Below, piece by piece: positions 7,957-18,352 of a stretch of 64,000 nucleotides of DNA (within the stretch, counting starts at the first letter, position 1; each line of letters opens with the position of its first letter). Made by a program: the position numbers and the translations under genes. The stretch comes from Streptomyces mirabilis (GTDB lineage Bacteria > Actinomycetota > Actinomycetes > Streptomycetales > Streptomycetaceae). The stretch is taken from positions 2,914,001-2,978,000 of the forward strand of contig NZ_JBCJKP010000001.1 in NCBI RefSeq assembly GCF_039503195.1. The letters run 5' to 3'. The notes below the pieces were generated by a model. It was not told where the DNA came from and ran no database searches. It worked only from the letters and a program-made list of their open reading frames with translations.

Positions 7957-9609
7957 CTACCGGCCGCGCAGCTCCCGGTACTTCGCGACGAGTGCCTTCG
8001 TCGACTCGTCCAGGCCCGGCACGTCCGCACCCTCGGTCAGTGCGGGTTCGACCCGCTTGGCGAGGACCTTGCCGAGCTCGACACCCCACTGGTCGAAGGA
8101 GTCGATGTTCCAGACCGCACCCTGGACGAACACCTTGTGCTCGTAGAGGGCGACCAACTGGCCGAGCACCGAGGGCGACAGCTCCCTCGCGAGGATCGTC
8201 GTCGTCGGGTGATTGCCCTTGAACGTCTTGTGCGGGACCAGTTCCTCGGCCACGCCCTCGGCGCGCACCTCGTCCGGCGTCTTGCCGAAGGCGAGGGCCT
8301 GGGTCTGCGCGAAGAAGTTCGCCATCAGCAGGTCGTGCTGGGCGACCAGGCCCGGCAGCAGATCGGCCACCGGCTCGGCGAAACCGATGAAGTCCGCCGG
8401 GATCAGCTTCGTGCCCTGGTGGATGAGCTGGTAGTAGGCGTGCTGCCCGTTGGTGCCGGGCGTCCCCCACACGACCGGGCCGGTCTCCCACTCCACGTCG
8501 TGCCCGTCGCGCTCCACGGACTTGCCGTTGGACTCCATGTCCAGCTGCTGCAGATAGGCCGTGAACTTGGACAGGTAGTGCGAGTACGGCAGTACGGCGT
8601 GCGACTGGGCGTTGTGGAAGTTGCCGTACCAGATGCCCAACAGGCCCATCAGCAGCGGCACATTGGACTCGGCGGGCGCGGTGCGGAAGTGCTCGTCGAC
8701 GAGGTGGAACCCGTCGAGCATCTCCCGGAAGCGGTCCGGCCCGATCGCGATCATCAAGGACAGACCGATCGCGGAGTCGTACGAGTACCGTCCGCCGACC
8801 CAGTCCCAGAACTCGAACATGTTGGCGGTGTCGATGCCGAAGTCGGCGACCTTCTCGGCGTTGGTCGACAGCGCCACGAAGTGCTTGGCCACGGCATCCT
8901 GATCGGCCTTCAGCTCGGTCAGCAGCCAGTTGCGCGCGGAGGTCGCGTTGGTGATCGTCTCGATGGTGGTGAACGTCTTCGAGGCGATGATGAACAGCGT
9001 CTCGGCCGGGTCGAGGTCGCGGACGGCCTCGTGCAGGTCGGCGCCGTCCACGTTCGACACGAACCGGACCGTGAGGTCGCGGTCGGTGAAGGAGCGCAGC
9101 ACCTCGTACGCCATCGCCGGGCCGAGGTCGGAGCCGCCGATGCCGATGTTCACGACGTTCTTGATGCGCTGGCCGGTGTGGCCGGTCCACTCGCCGGAGC
9201 GGACCCGCTCGGCGAAGTCGGCCATCTTGTCGAGCACGGCGTGCACGGCCGGGACGACGTTCTCCCCGTCGACCTCGATCACCGCGTCGCGCGGGGCACG
9301 CAGCGCCACGTGGAGCACGGCCCGGTTCTCGGTGACGTTGATCTTCTCGCCGCGGAACATGGCGTCGCGCAGCCCGAAGACGTCGGTCGCCGCCGCCAGC
9401 TCGCGCAGCAGCCGCACCGTCTCGTCGGTGACCAGGTGCTTGGAGTAGTCGACGTGCAGATCGCCGACCTGGAGGGTGTACCCGGTTCCGCGCCCGGGGT
9501 CGGTTGCGAACAGGTCCCGCAGATGGGTCTCCGCGAGCTCCTCGCGGTGCTTGGCCAGAGCGGTCCACTCGGGCGTCTGGTTGAGCCTGGCACGGCTGTC
9601 TGCGTTCAT
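7957..9609 (-). CDS. pgi: Glucose-6-phosphate isomerase
   Basis: Interconverts glucose 6-phosphate and fructose 6-phosphate in glycolysis and gluconeogenesis; cytoplasmic, 550 aa, usual length. Sugar-phosphate-binding elements GIGGSDLGP (156-164) and SKTFTTIET (210-218), PGI signature [14 protein letters not shown] (269-282), the [15 protein letters not shown] segment and C-terminal QWGVELGK are all intact. The ATG at 9609 is chosen because AGGCGGAAG precedes it and homologues start at [11 protein letters not shown]; an open frame extends 21 codons further without support. The 72-bp gap to the MFS gene has no obvious terminator, so readthrough is possible. Confidence 0.97.
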   Translation of the reverse strand: MNADSRARLNQTPEWTALAKHREELAETHLRDLFATDPGRGTGYTLQVGDLHVDYSKHLVTDETVRLLRELAAATDVFGLRDAMFRGEKINVTENRAVLHVALRAPRDAVIEVDGENVVPAVHAVLDKMADFAERVRSGEWTGHTGQRIKNVVNIGIGGSDLGPAMAYEVLRSFTDRDLTVRFVSNVDGADLHEAVRDLDPAETLFIIASKTFTTIETITNATSARNWLLTELKADQDAVAKHFVALSTNAEKVADFGIDTANMFEFWDWVGGRYSYDSAIGLSLMIAIGPDRFREMLDGFHLVDEHFRTAPAESNVPLLMGLLGIWYGNFHNAQSHAVLPYSHYLSKFTAYLQQLDMESNGKSVERDGHDVEWETGPVVWGTPGTNGQHAYYQLIHQGTKLIPADFIGFAEPVADLLPGLVAQHDLLMANFFAQTQALAFGKTPDEVRAEGVAEELVPHKTFKGNHPTTTILARELSPSVLGQLVALYEHKVFVQGAVWNIDSFDQWGVELGKVLAKRVEPALTEGADVPGLDESTKALVAKYRELRGR

Positions 9610-9681
9610 CTCTGGCTTCCGCCTTCTTTCCTGCGTGTGCTGCTGCTTGCCTCGCCCCACTGCCGGTCCCAACCTAATTGA

Positions 9682-10950
9682 TCAGGGCTTGACGTGAGCT
9701 GTCGTGGCGCCGTCGTCCGGCTCAACAACAGATACGTCCGGCAGATGCGCGGGTATCAGCGAGGTGACGGCGAGCCCGAAGAGGACGGCCGCGAACAGCG
9801 CGGGTCCGTTCAGCCCGTAGGCACCCGCAACGGCGCCGCCGAGCAGGGCGCCGACCGGGGCCCCGGAGGTGGAGGCGGTGCGGAACGCGGCGCTGACGCG
9901 GCCCACCATGGCCGCCGGGCTGCGCTGCTGCATCAGCGTGACCTGGTTGACGTTCCACACCATGCCCATCAGTCCGAGCAGTGCCATGCCCGCGAGGAGT
10001 GCACCCAGGTGGCGGACGGTGCCGAGGAGTACCAGGGCTGCCGTCTGGACGCATCCGCACAGGAGCAGGCTCCGTACCCGCCCGATCCGGCGCGCGATCC
10101 ACTGGGCCGGCACTCCCCCGGCCAGGGATCCGGCCGAGAAGGCCGTCATCGCGGCCGCGAAGCCCGCGTTTCCCGCGTGCAGCCAGCCGGTCACGTGCAG
10201 GACCAGCGTGGCGATCAGGGCGCCCATGCCGATGTTGCACAGCAGTGTGGCCGTGCAGACCGCGCGCAGCACCCTGTCGTGCCACAGGGTGCGCACTCCC
10301 TCGGCCACCTCCGCCCGCAGGGTGCTCCCGGCGGGCCGGGGATCCCGCTCGGGCGCCCGGATCCGCAGGGAGGCCACGAGGGCGGCGGCCAGCAGATAGG
10401 TGACCGCGTCGGCCGCGAACGGCGCGGCGGCCCCGAGGGTGAGCAGCAGCGGCACGAAGGGCCCGGCCAGGAAGCCGCCGGCGAGCTGCTGGCCGGTCAT
10501 CAGTCTGGCATTGGCGCTGCCCAGGGTCTCTTTGCCGACCAGGGAGGGCAGCAGGGCCGTGGACGCGTTGTCGAACAGCGTCTGGAGGGTGGTCAGGGCG
10601 AAGGCGAGCGCGATCAGCAGGCCGATCGTGGCATGGCCGAGCCCGACGGCGAGGGCGAAGCAGGCCACCAGCCCGCCGCGTACGGTGTCGACGGCCCACA
10701 TCGCCCGCCGCTGGTCCACCCGGTCCGCGACCGCGCCGCCCAGCAGCCCGAAGAGGAGCCAGGGGAGGTAGCCGCAGGCCGTGACGGAGGCGATGACGAG
10801 CGGATCGTCCGTGAGCCGCACGGCGAGCAGCGGCAGCGCGGCGGTCCGCAGGGCGTCCCCGAAGCGCGAGACCACCGCCGCGCTCCACAGCCGCCCGAAT
10901 CCCCCGCGCCACGCCGGTGCCCGCACCCCCGCCGCCTCGACCGTCGTCAC
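9682..10950 (-). CDS. MFS exporter (EntS-like)
   Basis: Major facilitator superfamily transporter, 422 aa, about 12 membrane helices, most like the MFS_3/EntS exporter group. The loop between helices 2 and 3 reads GGAVADRVDQRR, a variant of the MFS signature GxxxDRxGRR; a corresponding loop in the second half reads PAQWIARRIGRVRS. The GTG at 10950 is preceded by GAGGGGG. It is read toward pgi. Substrate unknown; EntS-like proteins commonly export siderophores or drugs. Confidence 0.85.
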   Translation of the reverse strand: MTTVEAAGVRAPAWRGGFGRLWSAAVVSRFGDALRTAALPLLAVRLTDDPLVIASVTACGYLPWLLFGLLGGAVADRVDQRRAMWAVDTVRGGLVACFALAVGLGHATIGLLIALAFALTTLQTLFDNASTALLPSLVGKETLGSANARLMTGQQLAGGFLAGPFVPLLLTLGAAAPFAADAVTYLLAAALVASLRIRAPERDPRPAGSTLRAEVAEGVRTLWHDRVLRAVCTATLLCNIGMGALIATLVLHVTGWLHAGNAGFAAAMTAFSAGSLAGGVPAQWIARRIGRVRSLLLCGCVQTAALVLLGTVRHLGALLAGMALLGLMGMVWNVNQVTLMQQRSPAAMVGRVSAAFRTASTSGAPVGALLGGAVAGAYGLNGPALFAAVLFGLAVTSLIPAHLPDVSVVEPDDGATTAHVKP

Positions 10951-11098
10951 AAGGCCCCCTCTGGTTCCGCCACTTCAAGAACGGTAGAGGGCACCACTGA
11001 CAATCGACTCGCGACGACGCCGCGGACGCTCCGCGACCGGCTCGGCACGGGGGCCCGCCCCGGCGGCGCCCGTGCGCGACCCGGCGTGCGAAACACGT

Positions 11099-11126
11099 CC
11101 GGCCAGGCACCTCGGTGCCCGGCCGG
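11099..11126 (-). terminator. Terminator of the RbpA-family gene
   Basis: CCGGCC-A-GGCACC pairs with GGTGCC-C-GGCCGG around a 2-nt loop: 12 base pairs with one A/C internal mismatch, starting 10 bp beyond the gene's stop codon. Symmetry means it could also act on plus-strand transcripts. Confidence 0.75.
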
Positions 11127-11136
11127 TTCTCAACCC

Positions 11137-11472
11137 CTAGATTTCGCCCCGCAGTTTGGCGAGCGCCTCGGCGAGGATGGCCTCGCCGTCCGCGTCGCTG
11201 CGCCGCTCCCGTACGTACGCGAGGTGCGTCTTGTACGGCTCGGTGCGCGGCGGGTCCGGCGGGTTGTCCTGGTCCTGTCCGGCGGGAAAGCCGCAGCGCG
11301 GGCAGTCCCAGGTCTCGGGAACCTGCGCGTCGCTGGCGAAGCTGGGCACCGTCTCGTGCCCGTTGGAGCACCAGAAGGAGATGCGCAGCCGCGGCGCGGA
11401 CTCGCCGCGCTCGGCCTCGCCCATCGGCCCCGCCCCGACCCGGCTTCCTCGGATCGCGTTGCCACTTGCCAC
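11137..11472 (-). CDS. RbpA-family RNA polymerase-binding protein
   Basis: Small (111 aa) actinobacterial RNA polymerase-associated protein of the RbpA family, which contacts the principal sigma factor and the core enzyme to stabilise the open complex. A zinc-type site is visible: Cys35-x3-His39 and Cys57-x2-Cys60 (WCSNGH, WDCPRCG). The C-terminal helical region (RTEPYKTHLAYVRERRSDADGEAILAEAL) corresponds to the sigma-interaction part (RTHWDMLxERR in classical RbpA). It differs clearly from the classical RbpA I recall for Streptomyces, so it is probably the second paralogue; I therefore give no symbol. Start GTG at 11472 follows AGGGAG. Confidence 0.85.
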   Translation of the reverse strand: MASGNAIRGSRVGAGPMGEAERGESAPRLRISFWCSNGHETVPSFASDAQVPETWDCPRCGFPAGQDQDNPPDPPRTEPYKTHLAYVRERRSDADGEAILAEALAKLRGEI

Positions 11473-11499
11473 GGTCGTAACTCCCTGCGTGATGGTGCC

Positions 11500-11526
11500 G
11501 CGAAGCGAGTCGGCGTGACGCTTCGC
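11500..11526 (-). promoter_or_regulatory. Leader stem-loop upstream of the RbpA-family gene
   Basis: GCGAAGCG (11500-11507) and CGCTTCGC (11519-11526) form a perfect 8-bp stem with an 11-nt loop. In the transcript it lies between the candidate promoter at 11539-11567 and the ribosome-binding site. It may stabilise the mRNA; role unproven. Confidence 0.45.
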
Positions 11527-11538
11527 TGCGAGCGCCTC

Positions 11539-11567
11539 AGTCTACGTAAGGCCCAACGCGCGTCCAG
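11539..11567 (-). promoter_or_regulatory. Candidate promoter of the RbpA-family gene
   Basis: Minus strand CTGGAC (11567-11562) and TAGACT (11544-11539) are separated by 17 bp, a fair match to HrdB-type promoters. The predicted leader is about 60 nt and would include the 11500-11526 hairpin. Confidence 0.4.
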
Positions 11568-11600
11568 TGATTGGAGTTACACCCCGGCCCCTAGACGCAA

Positions 11601-11645
11601 GCCCCATGATAGGCCGCGCCTGGGGGCGCGTACCGGACATGGGGC
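11601..11645 (-). terminator. Stem-loop downstream of secG
   Basis: GCCCCATG (11601-11608) pairs with CATGGGGC (11638-11645), and inside it GCGCC (11616-11620) pairs with GGCGC (11625-11629). It lies about 64 bp beyond secG and probably ends the glycolytic/secG transcript. Confidence 0.5.
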
Positions 11646-11708
11646 CTTACGTGCGGATTGTGCTTGCGTAATGTGCAGTTGTGCTGCTGTACCGATGCCG
11701 GTCGGTGA

Positions 11709-11945
11709 TCAGTTGTTGACCTTCATCAGGATGCCGAGCACGACAATGGACGCGAACCAGAGCAGACCGATCACCACGGTGATGCGGTCGAGGTTGCGCT
11801 CGGCGACCGAGGAGCCACCGACGGACGACTGCATGCCGCCACCGAACATGTCGGAGAGACCGCCGCCCTTCCCCTTGTGCATCAGCACCAGCAGCATCAG
11901 CAGCAGGCTGAAGACGATCAGGGCGATCGAGAACCCCAAAACCAC
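11709..11945 (-). CDS. secG: Preprotein translocase subunit SecG
   Basis: Small membrane subunit of the SecYEG channel, 78 aa. It has two hydrophobic helices (residues 2-22 and about 54-74) joined by a Gly-rich loop with the conserved KGKGGGLSDMFGG stretch typical of SecG. GTG start at 11945 with GAGGAAG upstream. It sits last in the gap-pgk-tpiA-secG order conserved in many actinobacteria; the 125-bp gap to tpiA leaves room for its own promoter. Confidence 0.95.
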   Translation of the reverse strand: MVLGFSIALIVFSLLLMLLVLMHKGKGGGLSDMFGGGMQSSVGGSSVAERNLDRITVVIGLLWFASIVVLGILMKVNN

Positions 11946-12070
11946 GGCTGGACCAACTTCCTCGGAACTGAATGGACGACGGGGGCCGAAGCCTACTGGG
12001 TGAGCACCTCAAGCCCACTCCGAAGGCCGCGACCCCCGCAAGGGTACGACGAATCGCCGCTAGCGCATAC

Positions 12071-12847
12071 TTACTGGTCGCGGAAGCGGACGATCTTGAC
12101 GAACTCGTCGGCGTCCAGAGAGGCACCGCCGACCAGGGCGCCGTCGATGTCGGGCTTCGCCATGATCTCCGCGACATTGCCGGACTTCACGGAGCCGCCG
12201 TACTGGATGCGGACCTGGTCGGCCACTTCCTGGGAGTACAGCTCGGCCAGCCGGGCGCGGATCGCCGCGCAGACCTCCTGGGCGTCGTCGGCGCCGCAGA
12301 CCTTGCCGGTGCCGATGGCCCAGACCGGCTCGTACGCGATCACGATCGACTCGGCCTGCTCGGCCGGGACGTCCTTGAGACCGCCGTCGACCTGGGAGAG
12401 CGTGTGCGCGACGTGGTTGCCCGCCTCCCGGATGTCCAGCTCCTCGCCGACGCACAGGATCGGGGTCAGGCCGTGCTTGAGGGCGGCCTTGATCTTGGCG
12501 TTGACGATCTCGTCGGTCTCGTTGTGGTACTGCCGGCGCTCGGAGTGGCCGATCGCCACGTACGTGCACTTCAGCTTGGACAGCATCGGGCCCGAGATCT
12601 CGCCGGTGTAGGCACCGGAGTCATGCGCCGAGAGGTCCTGAGCGCCGTACTTGATCTTGAGCTTGTCGCCGTCGACCAGGGTCTGCACGGAGCGCAGGTC
12701 GGTGAAGGGCGGCAGGACGGCGACCTCACAGGCCTCGTAGTCCTTGTCGGCCAGGGCGAAGGCGAGCTTCTGGACGTGCGCGATGGCCTCGAGGTGGTTG
12801 AGGTTCATCTTCCAGTTGCCCGCCATCAGCGGCATACGGGTCGTCAT
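12071..12847 (-). CDS. tpiA: Triosephosphate isomerase
   Basis: Interconverts dihydroxyacetone phosphate and glyceraldehyde 3-phosphate; cytoplasmic TIM barrel, 258 aa. Catalytic residues are all present: Lys13 (GNWKMN), His101 (AIGHSERR) and Glu173 ([11 protein letters not shown]). The phosphate-binding loop [10 protein letters not shown] is intact. Only 6 bp separate its ATG from the pgk stop, so the two genes are co-transcribed. Confidence 0.98.
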   Translation of the reverse strand: MTTRMPLMAGNWKMNLNHLEAIAHVQKLAFALADKDYEACEVAVLPPFTDLRSVQTLVDGDKLKIKYGAQDLSAHDSGAYTGEISGPMLSKLKCTYVAIGHSERRQYHNETDEIVNAKIKAALKHGLTPILCVGEELDIREAGNHVAHTLSQVDGGLKDVPAEQAESIVIAYEPVWAIGTGKVCGADDAQEVCAAIRARLAELYSQEVADQVRIQYGGSVKSGNVAEIMAKPDIDGALVGGASLDADEFVKIVRFRDQ

Positions 12848-12853
12848 GCGGGG

Positions 12854-14065
12854 TCAGTCCTCCAGTGCGGCGAGGCCGGGGAGCGTCTTGCCCTCGAGGT
12901 ACTCGAGGGAGGCGCCGCCACCGGTCGAGATGTGACCGAATGCCTTCTCGTCGAAGCCCAGGATGCGGACGGCCGCGGCGGAGTCGCCACCGCCGACGAC
13001 CGTGAAGGCCGGGGATTCGACGAGGGCCTGGGCGACCGCCTTGGTGCCCTCGGCGTAGTCGGGGTGCTCGAAGACGCCCATCGGACCGTTCCAGAAGACG
13101 GTGGCCGCGTCGGCGAGCTTCGAGGCGTACAGCTTGCGGGTCTCCGGACCGATGTCCAGGCCCTCCTGGTCGGCCGGGATGGCGTCCGCGGCGACGGTGG
13201 TGGGGTTGGCCGGGGCCTTGGTCTTCAGGTCCGGGAACTCCGGAGCCACCAGCACGTCGACGGGGAGGACCAGCTCGACGCCGTTCTTCTCCGCGCGGTC
13301 CATGTACTCCTTGACGGCCGGAACCTGGTCCTCCTGCAGGAGGGAGATGCCGACCTCGTACCCCTTGGCCTTGAGGAAGGTGTACGCCATGCCGCCGCCG
13401 ATGAGCAGACGGTCGGCCTTGCCGAGCAGCTGGTCGATGACGGCGAGCTTGTCGGAGACCTTGGCGCCGCCGAGCGCGACGACGTAGGGGCGCTTGACGT
13501 CCTCGGTGAGCTTCTTCAGGACGTTGACCTCGGTGGCGATGAGGTAGCCCGCGTAGTGCGGAAGGCGCGCCGGGAGGTCGTACACGGAGGCGTGCTTGCG
13601 GTGCACGGCACCGAAACCGTCGCCTACGTAGACGTCGGCCAGGGCGGCGAGCTGGTCCGCGAACTCGCCGCGCTCGGTGTCGTCCTTGGACGTCTCGCCC
13701 GGGTTGAAGCGCAGGTTCTCGATCACGGCGACCTGGCCGGGCTGGAGGCCGTTCACGGCGTCGTGGGCGGCGGGGCCGACGGTGTCCTGGGCGAACGCCA
13801 CGGGGGCGCCGAGCAGTTCACCGAGTCGCTCGGCGGGCTGCAGCAGGGAGAACGCCGGGTCCGGGGCACCCTTGGGGCGGCCCAGGTGCGAGGCGACGAC
13901 CACCTTGGCGCCCGCTTCGGCGAGGGCCTTGATGGTGGGCAGGACGGCGCGGATACGGCCGTCGTCGGTGATGAGGCCGTCGGCCAGCGGCACATTGAGG
14001 TCGGCGCGGACGAAGACCCGCTTGCCGTCCACGCCTTCGGCGAGAAGTTCGTCGATCGTCTTCAT
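12854..14065 (-). CDS. pgk: Phosphoglycerate kinase
   Basis: Transfers phosphate from 1,3-bisphosphoglycerate to ADP in glycolysis; cytoplasmic, 403 aa, typical bacterial length. The N-terminal substrate domain shows RVFVRADLNVPL and VVASHLGRPKG; the nucleotide domain ends with the GGGDSAAAV loop and STGGGASLEYLEG. Start ATG at 14065 has AGGAG 7 nt upstream; the frame continues upstream but homologues begin at MKTIDELLAEG. Follows gap after a 128-bp spacer containing a strong stem-loop. Confidence 0.98.
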   Translation of the reverse strand: MKTIDELLAEGVDGKRVFVRADLNVPLADGLITDDGRIRAVLPTIKALAEAGAKVVVASHLGRPKGAPDPAFSLLQPAERLGELLGAPVAFAQDTVGPAAHDAVNGLQPGQVAVIENLRFNPGETSKDDTERGEFADQLAALADVYVGDGFGAVHRKHASVYDLPARLPHYAGYLIATEVNVLKKLTEDVKRPYVVALGGAKVSDKLAVIDQLLGKADRLLIGGGMAYTFLKAKGYEVGISLLQEDQVPAVKEYMDRAEKNGVELVLPVDVLVAPEFPDLKTKAPANPTTVAADAIPADQEGLDIGPETRKLYASKLADAATVFWNGPMGVFEHPDYAEGTKAVAQALVESPAFTVVGGGDSAAAVRILGFDEKAFGHISTGGGASLEYLEGKTLPGLAALED

Positions 14066-14088
14066 AAAGGGACTCCTAGGAGGGCTCT

Positions 14089-14167
14089 GTTGTCCGGGAG
14101 GGCTGTTCGATCCATGCACAGAGCAGGGCTCGGACAACGCGGCTGTGCGCTGCCCGAGCCCTGCTCT
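14089..14167 (-). terminator. gap-pgk intergenic stem-loops (terminator or attenuator)
   Basis: A perfect 14-bp stem (14120-14133 with 14154-14167, loop 20 nt) begins 27 bp after the gap stop codon. A second, 8-bp perfect stem can form between 14131-14138 (CGGACAAC) and 14089-14096 (GTTGTCCG). The two share bases 14131-14133, so they compete at their junction. The first looks like a terminator or an mRNA-stabilising end that would let gap be expressed more than pgk-tpiA; the second may modulate it. Confidence 0.65.
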
Positions 14168-14193
14168 CACATCAGAGGTGCCTGCTCCGGGAC

Positions 14194-15219
<1,026 letters not shown>

Positions 15220-15327
15220 TTAGGTACGCCGACTCAGTGCCGGCGAGTTGTATGGGATGTCCCCGACCGCCTACGACCCTACCTCCCCGAGGCGTCTGCG
15301 GTGACATCGAGATACCCCATACACGGC

Positions 15328-15367
15328 AGGGTGTTCCGTACCCACCAGTAGGGGTACGGAACACCCT
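15328..15367 (-). terminator. Terminator of the M14 carboxypeptidase gene
   Basis: A perfect 16-bp stem (15328-15343 with 15352-15367) around an 8-nt loop, 27 bp past the carboxypeptidase stop and upstream of the gap promoter region. One of the strongest hairpins in the window; it insulates gap from the upstream gene. Confidence 0.85.
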
Positions 15368-15394
15368 CGGTGTTGACGAGATAGTCACACAGGG

Positions 15395-18352
15395 TTAGCT
15401 GTTCAGCGCCCCGAGCGCCTTCTTGATGAGGGCCGCGCGGTCGGCCGCCGCGGTGACGTGCTCCAGGCCGAAGCCCAGCAGCACCGTGTCGTCCGTCGTG
15501 ACTCCGCCGTACGTCTTGAACAGTTCTCCGTAGCGCGCCCAGTCCTTGAGCACCGAGGGGCTGCCCGGAGGCGGTCCGGAGGCGCTCCAGGGCCCGAGGG
15601 AGGTCTCGAAGCCCTCGGTCTGGGTGGCCGCCCCGCCGACGACGAGGGAGGCGTTGTCCGCGAGGACGCCGTGACCGCCGGTGTTCGGGTCGGTGATGTA
15701 GCTCAGCGACACCTCGACCGACTTGCCGGCGTACGCGCTGAGGTCGAAGTTGACCTGCTGCCAGCCGCTGGAGGCGCCGGTGAAGCTGTTCCACGCCCCG
15801 CTGGTACCGGTGTTGGCGCAGCCGGTGGAACTCACGGTCAGGTACCGCTTGAGGAAGGGATGCTCCCTGACCAGGAATCCGGCCTCGCACTCCGCCGGGA
15901 CCGTGGTGCTGGTGGCGCCGCCCGCCTCGGGCAGCGTCGTCCAGTCGTCGGCCCCCGTGGTGTGGGCCTCGAGCACCGCGTGGTCGTAGCCGGGCTCGGT
16001 GTCCCACAGGAGTTGGGTGCGCAGCGTCGGCTTGTCGGCGGCGCTGACACCGGTGAGGTCGATGGTCCTGGTGAGGCGCTTGTAGGCGTCGTCGGTGTGC
16101 ACGGCGGCGGCCATGTACGAGCCCGCGTAGGGCCCGTACGGGTTGACGGTCCCGGCGAACTGGCCCGCTCCCGCGCTCGAGGCGAACTGCGGGTACTGCG
16201 CGGGCGCCAGCGAGTCCGAGGTGACGCCGTAGGTGCCCGCCGTGTTCAGCGGATTGCCGGGCGCGTCGCCGAGCGCCCCCGTGAAGCCGCTGAGCTTTCC
16301 GGCGCCGGCGAAGCCGTTGGCCCCCGGAGTGGACGTACGGGAGTAGGCGCCCAGGTAGTACTGGCTGAAGTCGTTCGAAAGGGTGCCTCCGCCGAGGTCG
16401 ACGTTGCCGCCGGCCTGCTCGCCCGCCTCGATCAGCTTGCCGCCCTCGTTGAGGAAGGCGCGCAGTTGGAGCTGGGTGGCGTTGCCCGGCCGGGCGGCGC
16501 CGGTGTAGTGGACGACCGTCTTGAAGTGGTCGAGCACGCCGAGCGCGTCGGGCGCGCCCAGGGTCGCCACGTCCCACACGAGGGGCTTCTTGCCGTTGGC
16601 CTTCAGGGCGTCGACGTAGGCCTGGGACTGCGTGGCGGTCGCGCCCTCCTCGGCGACGACCAGCGTGTCGGCACGGGGCCGCTGGGCCACGGTGTACGTG
16701 AAGTGCGTGCTGGAGGTCTTCTTGCCGCTCCTGGTCTCACCGGTGAACCACACCTCGACCTTGTCGCCGGGGTCGCCGTCCTTCACCTTGGCGCGGTACT
16801 CGTCGAAGTAGAGGTTGTCCTTGCCGCCGTAGGTCTCGCCGCCCTTCCAGGCCTTGAGCGCCATGTCCAGCGTACGGCCGCCGTTGACGCGGTACTTGAG
16901 CTCCTTGTCGCGTACGGACTTGCGGACGACCACGGAGACCGTCTGGTCGGCGCCGCGGGAGTACGACGTCGTGAAGGGGGCCGGGGTGAAGTCGGGCGCG
17001 TCGAGGCCCACCGAGGACGACGGCTGGTCGGGGTGGGCCGCGGTCTCGGCGACGGAGAGCGCGAACGGGACGTTCTTCTCGAACTCCTGCTCGATCAGCT
17101 TCTCGTCGTCCGGGAAGGTGAAGACCGAGGCGCAGTCTGCCGCGTTCCAGGCGTCGTTCGGGTCGATGTCCGAGGCGGTCTGGCAGGTCGACATCTCGGG
17201 GGTGAACATCGCCATGCCGTTGACGTTGCCCGCGTGGCCGTCCGCCTCGCCGTTGGTCGTGTAGAGCTCCGAGGAGACCTGGGGGTGGTAGCCCGGGATC
17301 GCGGAGTGCTCGGGGGTTCCGGCGAGCGCCTTGTAGAGCACGTCGTCCGGGGTGGGCGTCGCCACCTGCCAGCCCACTCCGTAGAGGAGCAGTTCGGCGG
17401 CGGAGTGGTAGTTGATGCCGTACGTGAAGCCGATCCGCTTCTCGAAGGCGTCGAGCGCCTTGGTCTCGGGCTCGGAGCCGGGGCTCGCGCCGCGGTAGGT
17501 CTCACTGGTGGGGTTGGGTGACGAACCCTCGTCGTCGTAGCCCCACTTGTAGGCGAAGTTGCGGTTGAGGTCGACGCCGTCACCGGTGGAGATGACCCCG
17601 TCGCCGTTGACGTCCCGGAGGTTCTTGCGCCACTGGCGGGCGTCGGCGTCCTTGAACGTGTAGTCGTAGCCGTCGGGGTTGGCCGACAGGACGAACCACA
17701 GTTCGGTGGAGTCGACGATCTTCTTGATGCGTTTGTCCGTGGAGTAGTTGTCCAAGTAGTAGTGCATCAGACGCCGTGTCATCTCGGGCGTGATCCACTC
17801 GCGTGCGTGCTGGTTGGACATGTACAGCACGGACGGCTTGGAGCCGTCCTTGGACTTCTTCGCGCCCTTGGTCAGTTTGAGCGCGAGGATGTCCTGGCCG
17901 TTGACCGTCTTGCCGATGGAGACGACCTTGGCGAGATCGGGGTGGGCGGCGCCGGTCTTGACGATCTCCTCCTGGAGATTGCCCTTGCCGCTGTACGGGC
18001 GGAACACGCCCTGGGCCGCCTTCTCCACCCGCGCCTCGGCCTTGGCCGTCAGGGTGTGCTCGGTGAGGTCGACGCCCTGCTTCTCCAGCTTCTTGGCCTG
18101 CTGGTCGGTGACGTAGACCTCGACCGCGCTCTTGCCGTTCTTCCACGTCGTGTCGCCGAGTTCGTGGCCGTCCTGCCCGGCCGCGAGCAGCAGGGGTATC
18201 TGCTGCTTCGTGATCTCCGCGTGGAACACCTTCACGGCGTTCGCGTCGGGCTTGGGTGAACCGCCGTTCTGTGCCTGGGCGATGGGCGCCATGCCCGCAC
18301 CGCCCAGCAGGAGCGCGCCGGTAGCGAGGATCGCTCTCGCTCTTCGTCTCAT
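15395..18352 (-). CDS. Secreted M14 zinc carboxypeptidase
   Basis: Large secreted metallocarboxypeptidase, 985 aa. MRRRARAILATGALLLGG with a following AQA is a Sec signal peptide. The peptidase domain (about 120-460) has zinc ligands His182 and Glu185 (NQHAREW) and His316 (INYHSAAE), the substrate-binding pair Asn263/Arg264 (DLNRNF) and a catalytic Glu386 (MFTPEM). A DxNGDG loop at 247-252 resembles a calcium site. The C-terminal half is a large beta-rich region, probably for substrate or surface binding. ATG at 18352 is chosen because it follows GGGGGG and opens the signal peptide; the upstream frame lacks one. It likely degrades external protein for nutrition. Confidence 0.94.
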   Translation of the reverse strand: MRRRARAILATGALLLGGAGMAPIAQAQNGGSPKPDANAVKVFHAEITKQQIPLLLAAGQDGHELGDTTWKNGKSAVEVYVTDQQAKKLEKQGVDLTEHTLTAKAEARVEKAAQGVFRPYSGKGNLQEEIVKTGAAHPDLAKVVSIGKTVNGQDILALKLTKGAKKSKDGSKPSVLYMSNQHAREWITPEMTRRLMHYYLDNYSTDKRIKKIVDSTELWFVLSANPDGYDYTFKDADARQWRKNLRDVNGDGVISTGDGVDLNRNFAYKWGYDDEGSSPNPTSETYRGASPGSEPETKALDAFEKRIGFTYGINYHSAAELLLYGVGWQVATPTPDDVLYKALAGTPEHSAIPGYHPQVSSELYTTNGEADGHAGNVNGMAMFTPEMSTCQTASDIDPNDAWNAADCASVFTFPDDEKLIEQEFEKNVPFALSVAETAAHPDQPSSSVGLDAPDFTPAPFTTSYSRGADQTVSVVVRKSVRDKELKYRVNGGRTLDMALKAWKGGETYGGKDNLYFDEYRAKVKDGDPGDKVEVWFTGETRSGKKTSSTHFTYTVAQRPRADTLVVAEEGATATQSQAYVDALKANGKKPLVWDVATLGAPDALGVLDHFKTVVHYTGAARPGNATQLQLRAFLNEGGKLIEAGEQAGGNVDLGGGTLSNDFSQYYLGAYSRTSTPGANGFAGAGKLSGFTGALGDAPGNPLNTAGTYGVTSDSLAPAQYPQFASSAGAGQFAGTVNPYGPYAGSYMAAAVHTDDAYKRLTRTIDLTGVSAADKPTLRTQLLWDTEPGYDHAVLEAHTTGADDWTTLPEAGGATSTTVPAECEAGFLVREHPFLKRYLTVSSTGCANTGTSGAWNSFTGASSGWQQVNFDLSAYAGKSVEVSLSYITDPNTGGHGVLADNASLVVGGAATQTEGFETSLGPWSASGPPPGSPSVLKDWARYGELFKTYGGVTTDDTVLLGFGLEHVTAAADRAALIKKALGALNS

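Noticed and set aside
15276..15306. Promoter of gap (TGTCAC, 19 bp, TAGGGT)
   Set aside because: The -35 is poor and the spacer too long; mentioned with the gene but not listed as a feature.
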